Assembly (NCBI GenBank): GCA_043746815.1
Contig: JAYTQG010000007.1
Location: 1 to 30,109 of the forward strand
Length of the DNA stretch: 30,109 nucleotides
Reading direction: 5' to 3'
From: JAYTQG01 sp043746815
GTDB taxonomy: Bacteria; Actinomycetota; Thermoleophilia; Miltoncostaeales; Miltoncostaeaceae
Under the pieces are notes generated by a model that worked only from the letters and a program-made list of their open reading frames with translations, was not told where the DNA came from and made no database searches. Shown piece after piece: positions 7,303-15,452 of this stretch. Every line of letters begins with the position of its first letter. The first letter of the stretch is position 1. A program made the position numbers and the translations under genes.

Positions 7303-9819
7303 CTAACTGGGTAGCGACTCGACCGGGGTGGACGCCTGGGTGGAGGTCGCGTCCGCTGTTCTGCCGGTACGCCGACGTCGGCGTCTGCGACGGGCACTTG
7401 CTGGACCACTCGTCGTCGGGGCGGTTTCCTCGGGCCCCCCACGATCGGCCTTGCGCGCGGGAGCTTCCGGAGTCACTGCTGGCGTCTCGTTGGTCAGTGA
7501 CGCTGCCCGCAGGCGGCGTCGGCGCCGACGCCGAGAGGGGCTTGGGCGCTCGCCGCCATCTGGCGTTGCGGACGCGGTACCGGTGAGGACTTCCCATGAC
7601 GGCAGACGCGGAAGCTTCTGCTGCAGGGCCGTCCACTGTCGGCGCCCGCCGAGCGACTTGGGCGCAAATGCTGAGACCGCCGTGCGAATCGCTCGGCGAC
7701 CGTCGGCGGTCGAAAAGTCGGTCGCGCCGATCGCACCAAGTAGTTCGGCCCACCCGCCGCAGCGCATGACGGCCTGAACCACGCGCCGGACGTGTTCACT
7801 GCGGGCGGGCAGGTCATCCGGTCCGAGTGTCAGAACCAGGCGCGCCGCCTGAGCGAGACGCAGCGCTCCAGCATCCTTCGGGAGGACGGGATCCGGTGCC
7901 GCCCCGCCAGCAGCGCGCAACCAGATGCCGATCAGGCCGAGTTCACCGCCGTTGGTGATGATGTGACGCGCCTCCCAGGAGGCGATCCGGTGCAGTTCGT
8001 GGTTTCGCCCGGGTCTGCCGGTGTCGGCCAGGCCCCGTGAAACGTCCCAGGCCCATGCCGGGGCCCATGAGGACGCTTCCTCCAGCGTTGACCAACGTTT
8101 GCGGCGGTCGCTGGACCGACCAAGTTGCTCAAGCTGGGGAAGCCGCTCCCACTTTCCGGTCTGGGCGGCATGCCACCAGATTGCCCGGAGGCGCTCCCGG
8201 TTCGACATCCGAAGGCGATCCAGTACCGAACGCGGAGCATCCGCCGGAAGGGCGGCGCGAAGCTCCGGCTGCACCAACAGCGCGAGCGCCCACGCGCGCC
8301 AAAGCGTCTGATCGGCACCCGGCTGCGAGCGTCGGTGGACGACTCCGGAAAGGCCCCACCACGCAAAGGCCCCGTCTGATGAGATCCCAGCTGAGACAAG
8401 ATCGGCCACCTCGGCGCACTCCACCTCGCGTCCGGCCGCCTCAATCCAGTCTTCGCGGAGAGAGGAGGGGAGAAGGCCCGGATCGGCGTCGCGCCAGCCA
8501 CCGTTCGTAAGGCCACCGAGGATGTCCCGCAAATCGGCGCCGGGATTGACGAGTCGGGGTCGCTCGCCTTCCTGCTCGGCCAGCAACTTCGCGGCCTGGG
8601 CGAGTTTCCCGCGCTCCGACGTGTCGGCAGGGCCAGCAACGCGGCCGAGCGGGTTGTACCAGCCCATGCCAAACAGGTCGTGACTCGTCTGCACGCCCAT
8701 CGGGTCGCCCACGGGAAGGAACTCGACGGACACGGCTTCTTTGTCCGGAGCGGGGCGCATTACGCGACCGAGGCGCTGGACGAATACCCGCTCGGAGGTC
8801 GTCGGGGCAAGGTGCATCACGACCGACGCGCGCGTTTCGTCCCAGCCTTCGGTGAGAAGGTCGGCGTTACAGAGCACGTCGATCCTGCCGATGGCGAAGT
8901 CCTTCAGCACACGTTGAAGATCGCGCGGCGTGGTTTGCCCGGACACCGCCGCGGCCTTGACGTTGCGCGCGGTCATCTCGTCAGCCAGCGCATGGGCCTG
9001 GGCCACGGTTGCCGTATAGGCCACGCCCGCGAGTCCAAGCGGCGCAAAGTGCTCTGCCCAGACATCCGCGCAGGCGCTGTGCCAAAGGGCCTTATCGAGG
9101 GCGCGCCCGAGGCTTGCGGCGTCGAAGTCGCCCCGGACGCGGGCGACGCCGGAGAGATCTACCGCGCGCTCCACGCGCAAACTCCGCAACGGACAGAGGA
9201 TCCCGCGATTGATCGCTGAGAGGCGGTCGAGGGTCGCAGCGACCGGCCCAAACACCTGCTCAACGTGTCCTGTGGTTGTGGCTGGCGTGGCGGTGAACCC
9301 GACGATCAACGCATTCTCTGCACGGTCCAGCAAGAGCCGCGTTTGCGCGCCGAGCGTGGTGTGCGCCTCATCGCAGATCAGGAGGTCGATCTGCTCCCAA
9401 TCCATGTCCTGCGTATGGCGAAGCGCGGCTTGGTATGTGCAGATTGCGATGCCCGGTTGTCCCACCATGTGCGTCCCATCGAGCGTATACGGCACCCCAG
9501 GGAAATGGCGCGCGAGTGCCGCGGCCGTCTGTTCGGCGAGGTTCCGGCGCGGAACGAGGACGAGTGCTGAGCCTCCAAGGGCGGCGGCGAGTGCGCAGAA
9601 CGTGATGGTTTTTCCCGAACCGGTCGGTGCATCCACCCACGTTCGCGCTGTTCCTGCGGCGATGCGGCCCAGGAGTTGGTCGAGCGCTTCCAGCTGATGG
9701 TCGCGAAGTTCGACGTGGGGCCACGCGGCCCGTGCGTCATCCAACGCTGCCTTCAGCGCCTCGGCTCTTGCGGGTCCACCCGCGATCTCAATGCTGCGGT
9801 CTGCCGTACCCCACCCCAC
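7303..9819 (-). CDS. SF2 DEAH-type helicase with long C-terminal extension and poly-Arg tail
   Basis: An 838-aa superfamily 2 helicase resembling the type III restriction/UvrB-like (ResIII) group. Motif I is APTGSGKT (64-71), motif II DEAH (150-153), motif III-like FTATPA (175-180), motif V lies in TEGWDETRAS (323-332), and motif VI is QRLGRVMRP (348-356). The helicase core ends near residue 400. The next 350 residues, rich in Trp and Ala, match no domain I know. The tail has seven consecutive Arg (763-769) and eight (810-817) in an acidic/Pro/Thr-rich linker, encoded by mixed Arg codons. The start is GTG at 9819; no better start lies upstream. A TTGACA/CATGTT promoter lies about 50 nt upstream. 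No methylase or nuclease gene is adjacent, so a stand-alone DNA or RNA remodelling role is more likely than restriction. Confidence 0.88.
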   Translation of the reverse strand: MGWGTADRSIEIAGGPARAEALKAALDDARAAWPHVELRDHQLEALDQLLGRIAAGTARTWVDAPTGSGKTITFCALAAALGGSALVLVPRRNLAEQTAAALARHFPGVPYTLDGTHMVGQPGIAICTYQAALRHTQDMDWEQIDLLICDEAHTTLGAQTRLLLDRAENALIVGFTATPATTTGHVEQVFGPVAATLDRLSAINRGILCPLRSLRVERAVDLSGVARVRGDFDAASLGRALDKALWHSACADVWAEHFAPLGLAGVAYTATVAQAHALADEMTARNVKAAAVSGQTTPRDLQRVLKDFAIGRIDVLCNADLLTEGWDETRASVVMHLAPTTSERVFVQRLGRVMRPAPDKEAVSVEFLPVGDPMGVQTSHDLFGMGWYNPLGRVAGPADTSERGKLAQAAKLLAEQEGERPRLVNPGADLRDILGGLTNGGWRDADPGLLPSSLREDWIEAAGREVECAEVADLVSAGISSDGAFAWWGLSGVVHRRSQPGADQTLWRAWALALLVQPELRAALPADAPRSVLDRLRMSNRERLRAIWWHAAQTGKWERLPQLEQLGRSSDRRKRWSTLEEASSWAPAWAWDVSRGLADTGRPGRNHELHRIASWEARHIITNGGELGLIGIWLRAAGGAAPDPVLPKDAGALRLAQAARLVLTLGPDDLPARSEHVRRVVQAVMRCGGWAELLGAIGATDFSTADGRRAIRTAVSAFAPKSLGGRRQWTALQQKLPRLPSWEVLTGTASATPDGGERPSPSRRRRRRRLRAASLTNETPAVTPEAPARKADRGGPEETAPTTSGPASARRRRRRRRTGRTADATSTQASTPVESLPS

Positions 9820-9869
9820 AGCGGCCGTGCCTGCGCCGCGTCGATGTGACGGTGTCGCTTCTCATCCCG

Positions 9870-9898
9870 AACATGCTGATCTGGCGCGCGGTTGTCAA
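9870..9898 (-). promoter_or_regulatory. candidate sigma-70-type promoter for the helicase
   Basis: On the minus strand a perfect -35 TTGACA (9898-9893) is followed after 17 nt by CATGTT (9875-9870), which retains the A, T and T of a -10 box. Transcription would start near 9863 and leave a leader of about 44 nt before the GTG at 9819. The 195-bp gap to the divergent LytR_C gene is otherwise unassigned. Confidence 0.45.
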
Positions 9899-10014
9899 AA
9901 CGCAGCGCCCTTGGGACACCTGAGACTATAGCGGGGTCCTCGGCGGCACGTGCGAGTCGTCCTGCGAGCGGCATACAGTCCACCCTGTACGGCGACGACG
10001 AGGGAACAGCACTG

Positions 10015-10539
10015 ATGACGAACTTGCGTGGAAGCGGCCTCTCCAACTCCTGGGTGCGGCCCCTGATTCTTGGCCTTTCGTGCGCCATCATCGGCTTTGT
10101 CGGTGGTTGGGTGATCAATAAGGGCAACGGTCCCTCCGTGACGATCCCTCAGCTCAATCGTGACTTCTCAAACGCGGCGACTGCACCTGCGGGCAAGACC
10201 ACGACCATTCAGGAACAAGGAAGCGGAACCGACACCACGGCTGCCGTGCCGCCTCCCGACCGAGAGGCCATCGTCGTTGCCGTGCTCAACGGATCGGGGA
10301 AGAACGGGCTTGCGGCGACCACCGCGGGACGCTTGCGCACCATTGGCTATAAGCAGGTGAGTACCGGCAACGTTCCACCGGCGACCGGCCAGACCACCAC
10401 CTACTTCCGCACCGGTAACCGTCCGGCTGCCGGTCGTGTCGCGGAGGACCTGGGTTTCGGGCAACTCCTCACCGCGCTCCCGGCCGGGATCGCCGCGCCG
10501 CCAGCCGCCCAGGTGGTCGTCGTCCTTCGCGCCACCTAG
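10015..10539 (+). CDS. LytR C-terminal domain (LytR_C) membrane protein
   Basis: A 174-aa protein with a short N-terminus, one membrane segment (about residues 14-36, LILGLSCAIIGFVGGWVI), a Thr/Ser/Pro-rich linker, and a LytR_C domain over the last 90 residues. The domain begins with the typical VAVLNGSGKNGLA and ends with a hydrophobic VVVVL strand. LytR_C domains accompany LytR-CpsA-Psr cell-wall ligases in actinobacteria, but the catalytic LCP domain is absent here. The domain should face outwards and may bind wall polymers. The ATG at 10015 is preferred because GAGGGA lies 9 nt upstream; an earlier in-frame start would overlap the helicase promoter. The fusion enzyme gene starts 10 nt after its stop, so the two may be co-transcribed. 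Confidence 0.85.
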   Translation: MTNLRGSGLSNSWVRPLILGLSCAIIGFVGGWVINKGNGPSVTIPQLNRDFSNAATAPAGKTTTIQEQGSGTDTTAAVPPPDREAIVVAVLNGSGKNGLAATTAGRLRTIGYKQVSTGNVPPATGQTTTYFRTGNRPAAGRVAEDLGFGQLLTALPAGIAAPPAAQVVVVLRAT

Positions 10540-10549
10540 CTCGACTGGA

Positions 10550-12982
10550 ATGACCGGGAGCCCGCCGATCCGCGTCGGTCTTCGGCTGCCCCAGTACGCG
10601 ACGGGGTGGCCAGCGCTGCGGGACTCCGCCTGCCGCGCCGAGGCACTTGGTTTTGACGGGTTGTGGCTGAACGACCACCTGTGGACCCCTGGTCGCCGTC
10701 ACGCTGATCCCGCTTTCGACGCGCTCACGACGCTCGCTGCGCTCGCTCCCCTCACCTCGCGGGCGCGGCTCGGGACGATGGTGCTCTCGGCCTCGCACCG
10801 CCTGCCAGCGGTCGCCGCCAAGGCGCTCACCCTCATCGACGTCATCTCGAATGGACGTCTGGTCGTCGGCCTGGGTACCGGGTCCGACCGGGCTGAGCAC
10901 CAGGCCTACGGCATCGCCTTTGGGACCCCGGTCGAGCGCACTGCTGGTGTCCGGCAGACCCTCGACGTGATCCAAGCGATGGCCGCTGGAACCGATGCGG
11001 CCCACGTTGACGGAGTTCTGGACGCTGCCCCGGGCCGGCCAGGATCGCGGCAGCGCCCACACCCGCCGATCTGGCTGGCGGCGCACGGCCCACGGCTGCT
11101 GGATCTTGCGGGACGCCGCGCCGACGGCATCGTCGCAGCCTTCTGCGAGCCGGGGGTTGTGGCCGAGCGCCTCGCCGTAGCCGCAGCGGTCCGTCCTGAC
11201 GGCGCCGTCCCGCTCGCCGTTTGCGCCTATCTCTACGTCCATCCTGTCCCCGCAGACCGGGAGGCACTCCACTGGCTCGCCCCCGAGGCGGAGGCGCTTG
11301 GGACCACACCCAAACGCCTCCTTCGGTGGCTTGCCGCGAAGGGCATGGTTGGCAGCGGCGATGAGATTCGGGAGCGACTGGCCGAGTACGCGGCTTTCGG
11401 CGTGACGGACGTTGTCCTGGTGCTCGCCAACCGCGTCCCCCAGGACGCCGTTGAGGCATTGGCGGACGCGGTGCTCCAACCCCGGGGCGTCGCACCCGCC
11501 ACTCCAACGACGGACGCTCCCAGCCGTGAAGCCAACCTGGTGCATTTGCTGCTGGGCCGTCGCCGCGCGGCGGGATTGGGGGCGGAGCTCGCCGTGATCG
11601 ACGACGAGGGCGAGCTCTCCGTGGACGAACTGTCCGACCTCGCCGAGCGGGCGAGTGGACACCTGGCGAGCGTCGGCGTTCGGGCGGGGGAGCGAGTGGT
11701 GGTCGCCGCCCGCGACAGTCGCCACTGGCTCGCTGCGGTCCTTGGCGCCGCGGGCCGAGGGGCAGTGGCCGTGCCGGTCGACCCCAAGGCTCCGCCCGAC
11801 GTCCTCCTCGGAATCTTGAATGATTGCGAACCGAGCGCGCTCGTCGTTGACGACCCGGAGGGCGCGCCGCAGGGTGACTGGACGGTGATTCCGGCGCGGT
11901 CACTTGGCGAGGGACCACCGCTCGCGCCGAAGGCCGTTCATCTGGCGGATCTCGCCTACATCGTCTACTCGTCGGGCAGCACGGGGCGGCCGAAGGGAGC
12001 GATGCACGCCCACGGGGACCTGCGCGCCGGAATTGAGACCTACGCCGCCCAGGTCCTCAAGCTTGGTCCTGGCGACCGCTGCCTTTCGGCCGCGCGCCTG
12101 TTCACCTCACTCGGCTTCGGCAATGGCTTCTTCCGACCACTCGGCTGTGGTGCGGCGATCGTCCTGACATCCCCGTCCCCCACGGTCCGTTCGATCCTCG
12201 GCGCGGTCGAACGTAATGGGGTAACCGTCCTGACGGGTGTGCCGACCTTCTGGGCGCAGCTCGCCGACTTCGCGGCTCGTCATCCGGTGGGCGACGCCCT
12301 GTCGACCGTGCGCCTCGCTGTCTCATCAGGAGACAGCCTTCCGCCCAACATCGCCGAGTCGGTGCGAACAGATCTTGGCCTCGATCTCATTGAGGGCCTC
12401 GGTTGCTCGGAATGCTCAAACGTCGTCATCTCATCGCGTCCGGGCGCTCGGGCCACGGAGGGAACCGGCGAAGCCGTTCCCGGGATCGACCTCCAGCTGA
12501 TGGACCCCGACGGTCGGCCGGTCCCCGATGGAGAGCCTGGGCGACTCTGGATACGGAGCAGCTCAAACACCAGCGGATACTGGCGCCGCCCCGACCTCAC
12601 CCGCGAGACCGTCATCGGAGGGTGGATCAAGACGGGCGACGTCTTGACCTGCACGAATGGGACCTACCGCTACGTCGGTCGCACAGATGCGCTGTTCAAG
12701 GTGGACGGGACGTGGGTGAGCCCCGGGGAGATTGAGCACGCGCTCCTGTCCCACCCCGCCGTCTCGGAGGCCGCCGTCGTCGGCAGGCCGGACGACCGAG
12801 GCCTTACTCACCCGGCAGCGTTCGTGACCCTCACCGCACCGCTCGCTGATCCAGAGACGGAGTTACGTCGTCACGTCGCCCAACTCCTAGACCGCCGCCG
12901 CGCCCCGACGACGGTGCGCGTCCTGAGTGCGTTACCCCGCCTCGCCTCCGGCAAGCTCGACCGTCTGGCCCTCAGGTCGTAG
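10550..12982 (+). CDS. fusion of LLM flavin/F420-type oxidoreductase and benzoate-CoA-ligase-like acyl-CoA synthetase
   Basis: One uninterrupted 810-aa frame joins two enzymes. Residues 1 to about 312 are a luciferase-like (LLM) oxidoreductase: an IRVGLRLPQ opening strand, then LIDVISNGRLVVGLGTG (about 95-111) leading into an Ala/Glu/His/Gln stretch typical of FMN- or F420-using members. After a Pro/Thr linker (about 313-332), residues 333-810 form an adenylate-forming ligase: P-loop YSSGSTGRPKGAMHAH (about 483-498), a GYWRRPD segment, WIKTGDV, the hinge region YVGRTDALFKVDG, WVSPGEIEHALL, and the catalytic Lys in ASGKLDR near residue 802. The ligase half most resembles benzoate-CoA ligases. 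No carrier or condensation domain is present, unlike NRPS-embedded luciferase-like domains. The ATG at 10550 has only a weak ribosome site. Substrate unknown; an aromatic or other carboxylic acid is a guess. Confidence 0.9.
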   Translation: MTGSPPIRVGLRLPQYATGWPALRDSACRAEALGFDGLWLNDHLWTPGRRHADPAFDALTTLAALAPLTSRARLGTMVLSASHRLPAVAAKALTLIDVISNGRLVVGLGTGSDRAEHQAYGIAFGTPVERTAGVRQTLDVIQAMAAGTDAAHVDGVLDAAPGRPGSRQRPHPPIWLAAHGPRLLDLAGRRADGIVAAFCEPGVVAERLAVAAAVRPDGAVPLAVCAYLYVHPVPADREALHWLAPEAEALGTTPKRLLRWLAAKGMVGSGDEIRERLAEYAAFGVTDVVLVLANRVPQDAVEALADAVLQPRGVAPATPTTDAPSREANLVHLLLGRRRAAGLGAELAVIDDEGELSVDELSDLAERASGHLASVGVRAGERVVVAARDSRHWLAAVLGAAGRGAVAVPVDPKAPPDVLLGILNDCEPSALVVDDPEGAPQGDWTVIPARSLGEGPPLAPKAVHLADLAYIVYSSGSTGRPKGAMHAHGDLRAGIETYAAQVLKLGPGDRCLSAARLFTSLGFGNGFFRPLGCGAAIVLTSPSPTVRSILGAVERNGVTVLTGVPTFWAQLADFAARHPVGDALSTVRLAVSSGDSLPPNIAESVRTDLGLDLIEGLGCSECSNVVISSRPGARATEGTGEAVPGIDLQLMDPDGRPVPDGEPGRLWIRSSSNTSGYWRRPDLTRETVIGGWIKTGDVLTCTNGTYRYVGRTDALFKVDGTWVSPGEIEHALLSHPAVSEAAVVGRPDDRGLTHPAAFVTLTAPLADPETELRRHVAQLLDRRRAPTTVRVLSALPRLASGKLDRLALRS

Positions 12983-13262
12983 CGAGCGTTGGAGCGGGCA
13001 TAGGTGACGAAAGCCACGACCTGCTGGATCGCCCACCCATGGCCCCGAGTCGAGCACGACCTTCCGGTGGCGGCGACAACCCGAGCGAGGTTCTGGAGGA
13101 ACCGTCTGAGTTCTTGCTCGTTGAGGGGAGCGTAAGTTCGCGTTGAAATCTTCCCCTGGTGCACTCGTGATTGGATTCCTGGTGTTTGTGAGTCAGCGTT
13201 GTCGACGGTTTCTTGTGGCCCTCGGCCTGACGGGTCTGCCCCCAGTTCGGTTGACGAACCGC
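12983..13262. other. 280-bp gap with possible gene remnant
   Basis: This gap between two convergent genes has no convincing gene. A minus-strand frame stays open across it and into the end of the fusion gene. Part of that frame (about 13020-13170) reads like protein, with an LNEQELRRFLQNLARVV helix and AIQQVVAFVTYARS. It lacks a supported start and its tail is antisense to the fusion gene. It may be a decayed gene or chance. A 5-bp hairpin also lies at 13089-13103 (GGTTC/GAACC). Confidence 0.3.
13245..13259. terminator. short hairpin at the end of the UvrD-like gene
   Basis: GTTCG (13245-13249) and CGAAC (13255-13259) form a 5-bp stem with a 5-nt loop, 4 nt past the UvrD stop. It is short and has no U-tract, so terminator function is weakly supported. 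Confidence 0.3.
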
Positions 13263-15350
13263 CTACTCCCCGCGGATTGACCATTCCTCGACGAGGCCCT
13301 CAAGGTTGCGGTCTAGGAATCCTTGGCCGGAGTTGATCACCAGGCGGTTCGCTCCGGTGTCCCATGGACGTTTCGCTGCGATGGGACGGCAGAGGTAGAG
13401 TTCGTCCTTGGCGCGTGTCACGGCGACGTAGAAGAGGCGTTCTTCCTCGTCCAGGTTGCCTTCGCTGACGGCCCAGCCGGATGGGAACGAACCGGACTCG
13501 ACCTGCAAGACGAAGACCACGGGCCATTCGAGGCCCTTGGCCTGGTGGACGCTTGAGAGCGACACCCTGCGTGCTGGACCGGAGATGTCCTCGTCGGCCT
13601 CGACGCGCTCGGCGAGTTGAAGGTCGCTGAGGAAGGGCTCGATTCCGTCGGCTCGGGTCGCGAGTTCCGCGAGGCGGGCGAGGTCGGCTTCACGGTCGCG
13701 CCAGTTCGGGTAGGTCCGCTCCAGTCGGTCCCGGTACCACTCGGACTGCGCGACGTGACGGACGATTGCCTCGGGGCGATCCATTGCGAGGATGGTTTGG
13801 ATCTCGGCGGCTGCTCGCGTGAGGGCCGTGCGTCCGGCTCCTCGCGCTGGGACGGCGGCGATGGCCGCGGCCGCATCGTCAGACCCGGCGATGGCAGCCA
13901 TCGCGCGCGCGACACTCGCGGGGCCGATTCGGTCGAAGAGGCCGAGTGCCCGCCGCCAGGCGATCTCGTCGCGACGATTGTGATGCACTCGGAGAAACGC
14001 GACGGCGTCTTTGATGTGGGCGCTCTCGACAAACCGTGCCCCGGAGTACAGCTCGAACTCGACCCCCGCGGCCGAAAGGGCGAGTTGCAGATCCACCGAG
14101 TGGTGATGCGCCCGGTAGAGGACCGCGATGTCGCCCGCCTCGTGGCCCTCGTTCATCAGGTCGGCGATCCGCTGGACGACGAACCCGGCCTCCTCCTCCA
14201 CCGAGGCGCAGAAGGCCACTACCGGGTGAGCCCCAGCGTTCGTACGGGCCGCTGTCAGGTTACGTTGGTAGCGATTGTTCTCGGGAAGCATCGCCTGGGC
14301 GAGCCCGACGATCTCCGGTGTGGAGCGATAGTTCGATTGCAGGGGGAACACCGTTGTGCCGGGCGTCGCTGCAAACCTGGAGACCGCTTCAGGGTCGGCT
14401 CCGCGCCAGCCGTAGATGGACTGGTCGGGATCGCCGACAACCATCAGGTGCCCGTGAACGGATGCGAGCGACTCCGCGAGGCGCGCCTGAAGTGGGTTGA
14501 CGTCGTGGAACTCGTCAACAAGGACAGCTTTGAAACCGGCGGCGAGGCGTTCACTCGCACGCGGGTGCTCTTCCATCAGTCGACATACGAGCACCATGAG
14601 GTCGGCATAGTCGACGGTGCCCATTGCCGTTTTGCGTTCCGCGTACCGCATCGCGATCTGCTCGATGATCTCGGCCCGGTCCACGAGACGAGGGTTCCGC
14701 TCGATGGCGTAGGCAGCGGCATCACGCCCCAGCTCGGCCGCAAGGCCGAAGCCGTTGGCGAGGTTCGCCGGTGAGGGCAGGCTTGGCCGACTCTCAAGCG
14801 ACCCGAGCACTTCATCCCTGCAGACCGCGACCAGATCGGCCTGATCCTCACTGTCCAGAATCGTGAACTCAGGAGCCAGTCCGACGAGGGTTCCGTACTG
14901 GCGAAGGATGCGGTGGGCGATGGCATGGAAGGTGCCCGACCAGGCGCCCGTGAGGTCGACGCCCGCGACGTTCGCGGCCCGCCGCGTCATCTCCCGCGCG
15001 CCCCGCCGGGTGAAGGTGGCGAGCAGCATCGTCTCGGGCGCCGTCCCGGTTTGGGCAAGGTGGGCGAGGCGGTGGACGATCACACGGGTCTTGCCCGAAC
15101 CTGCGGCCGCGAGTACCAAGGCTCGCCCGGGAGGCGATTCGACGGCTGCGAGCTGCTCCGGGTCGAGGGCGTTTCGGATCGCATCTGACGCGCCGCGCGG
15201 AGCCGTGGGTCGAAGACGGTAGAGGCGCCGCCCAGCCGGATCGACCGCCAGCGGGTCGCGGGGCGCGGTCGCGTCCAGGCGGGCCTTTTGCGCCTCAATA
15301 TGCGGCAGGGTTGGGGGTGCTGCCTGGCTTCGTGGGTACCCGGCAGGCAT
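13263..15350 (-). CDS. UvrD/PcrA-like SF1 DNA helicase
   Basis: A 695-aa superfamily 1A 3'-5' DNA helicase for repair or replication restart. A 60-residue, low-complexity N-terminus precedes LDPEQLAAV and motif I AAAGSGKT (81-88). Then come motif Ia TFTRRGAREM, motif II VDEFHDVN (278-285), motif III GDPDQSIYGWRGA (306-318), motif IV LQSNYRST, motif V SSVHQAKGLEW and motif VI YVAVTRAKDELYL. The C-terminus is short and lacks the Tudor-like tail of PcrA. Motif II has His where Gln is usual. The ATG at 15350 is chosen because TATGCT lies exactly 6 nt upstream, and because a longer frame to 16403 is only the antisense of the flavoprotein gene. It is somewhat shorter than typical UvrD (about 720-750 aa); a UvrD2-like or AdnA/B-like role is less likely. 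Confidence 0.93.
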   Translation of the reverse strand: MPAGYPRSQAAPPTLPHIEAQKARLDATAPRDPLAVDPAGRRLYRLRPTAPRGASDAIRNALDPEQLAAVESPPGRALVLAAAGSGKTRVIVHRLAHLAQTGTAPETMLLATFTRRGAREMTRRAANVAGVDLTGAWSGTFHAIAHRILRQYGTLVGLAPEFTILDSEDQADLVAVCRDEVLGSLESRPSLPSPANLANGFGLAAELGRDAAAYAIERNPRLVDRAEIIEQIAMRYAERKTAMGTVDYADLMVLVCRLMEEHPRASERLAAGFKAVLVDEFHDVNPLQARLAESLASVHGHLMVVGDPDQSIYGWRGADPEAVSRFAATPGTTVFPLQSNYRSTPEIVGLAQAMLPENNRYQRNLTAARTNAGAHPVVAFCASVEEEAGFVVQRIADLMNEGHEAGDIAVLYRAHHHSVDLQLALSAAGVEFELYSGARFVESAHIKDAVAFLRVHHNRRDEIAWRRALGLFDRIGPASVARAMAAIAGSDDAAAAIAAVPARGAGRTALTRAAAEIQTILAMDRPEAIVRHVAQSEWYRDRLERTYPNWRDREADLARLAELATRADGIEPFLSDLQLAERVEADEDISGPARRVSLSSVHQAKGLEWPVVFVLQVESGSFPSGWAVSEGNLDEEERLFYVAVTRAKDELYLCRPIAAKRPWDTGANRLVINSGQGFLDRNLEGLVEEWSIRGE

Positions 15351-15356
15351 CAGGTC

Positions 15357-15362
15357 AGCATA
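15357..15362 (-). promoter_or_regulatory. -10 box TATGCT for a leaderless UvrD-like transcript
   Basis: TATGCT on the minus strand ends 6 nt before the ATG at 15350, placing the transcript start at or next to the start codon. There is no Shine-Dalgarno in the intervening GACCTG. The remaining 102-bp divergent gap presumably also carries the flavoprotein promoter; CATGCT at 15438-15443 is a weak candidate. Confidence 0.45.
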
Positions 15363-15452
15363 GGTGTCGTGGCGGACACCAGTTCGCTTTTCGGTGGCCT
15401 GGGGTGTGGTGCTGGCCAATGCGTCCCGCCGCTCAGGCATGCTGACGGGTGC

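Noticed and set aside
7303..9819. Type III restriction or DNA-defence helicase subunit
   Set aside because: The ResIII-like core alone is not specific, and no methylase, nuclease or defence partner lies next to it.
10469..11918. Minus-strand frames of 358 and 418 codons
   Set aside because: They are antisense to the oxidoreductase-ligase fusion, which has full domain motifs; the antisense products are Arg/Gly/Pro-rich without motifs.
12871..13284. 137-aa minus-strand frame
   Set aside because: It overlaps the ends of both flanking genes in antisense and has no ribosome site or -10 box. Only its middle part is kept as a possible remnant.
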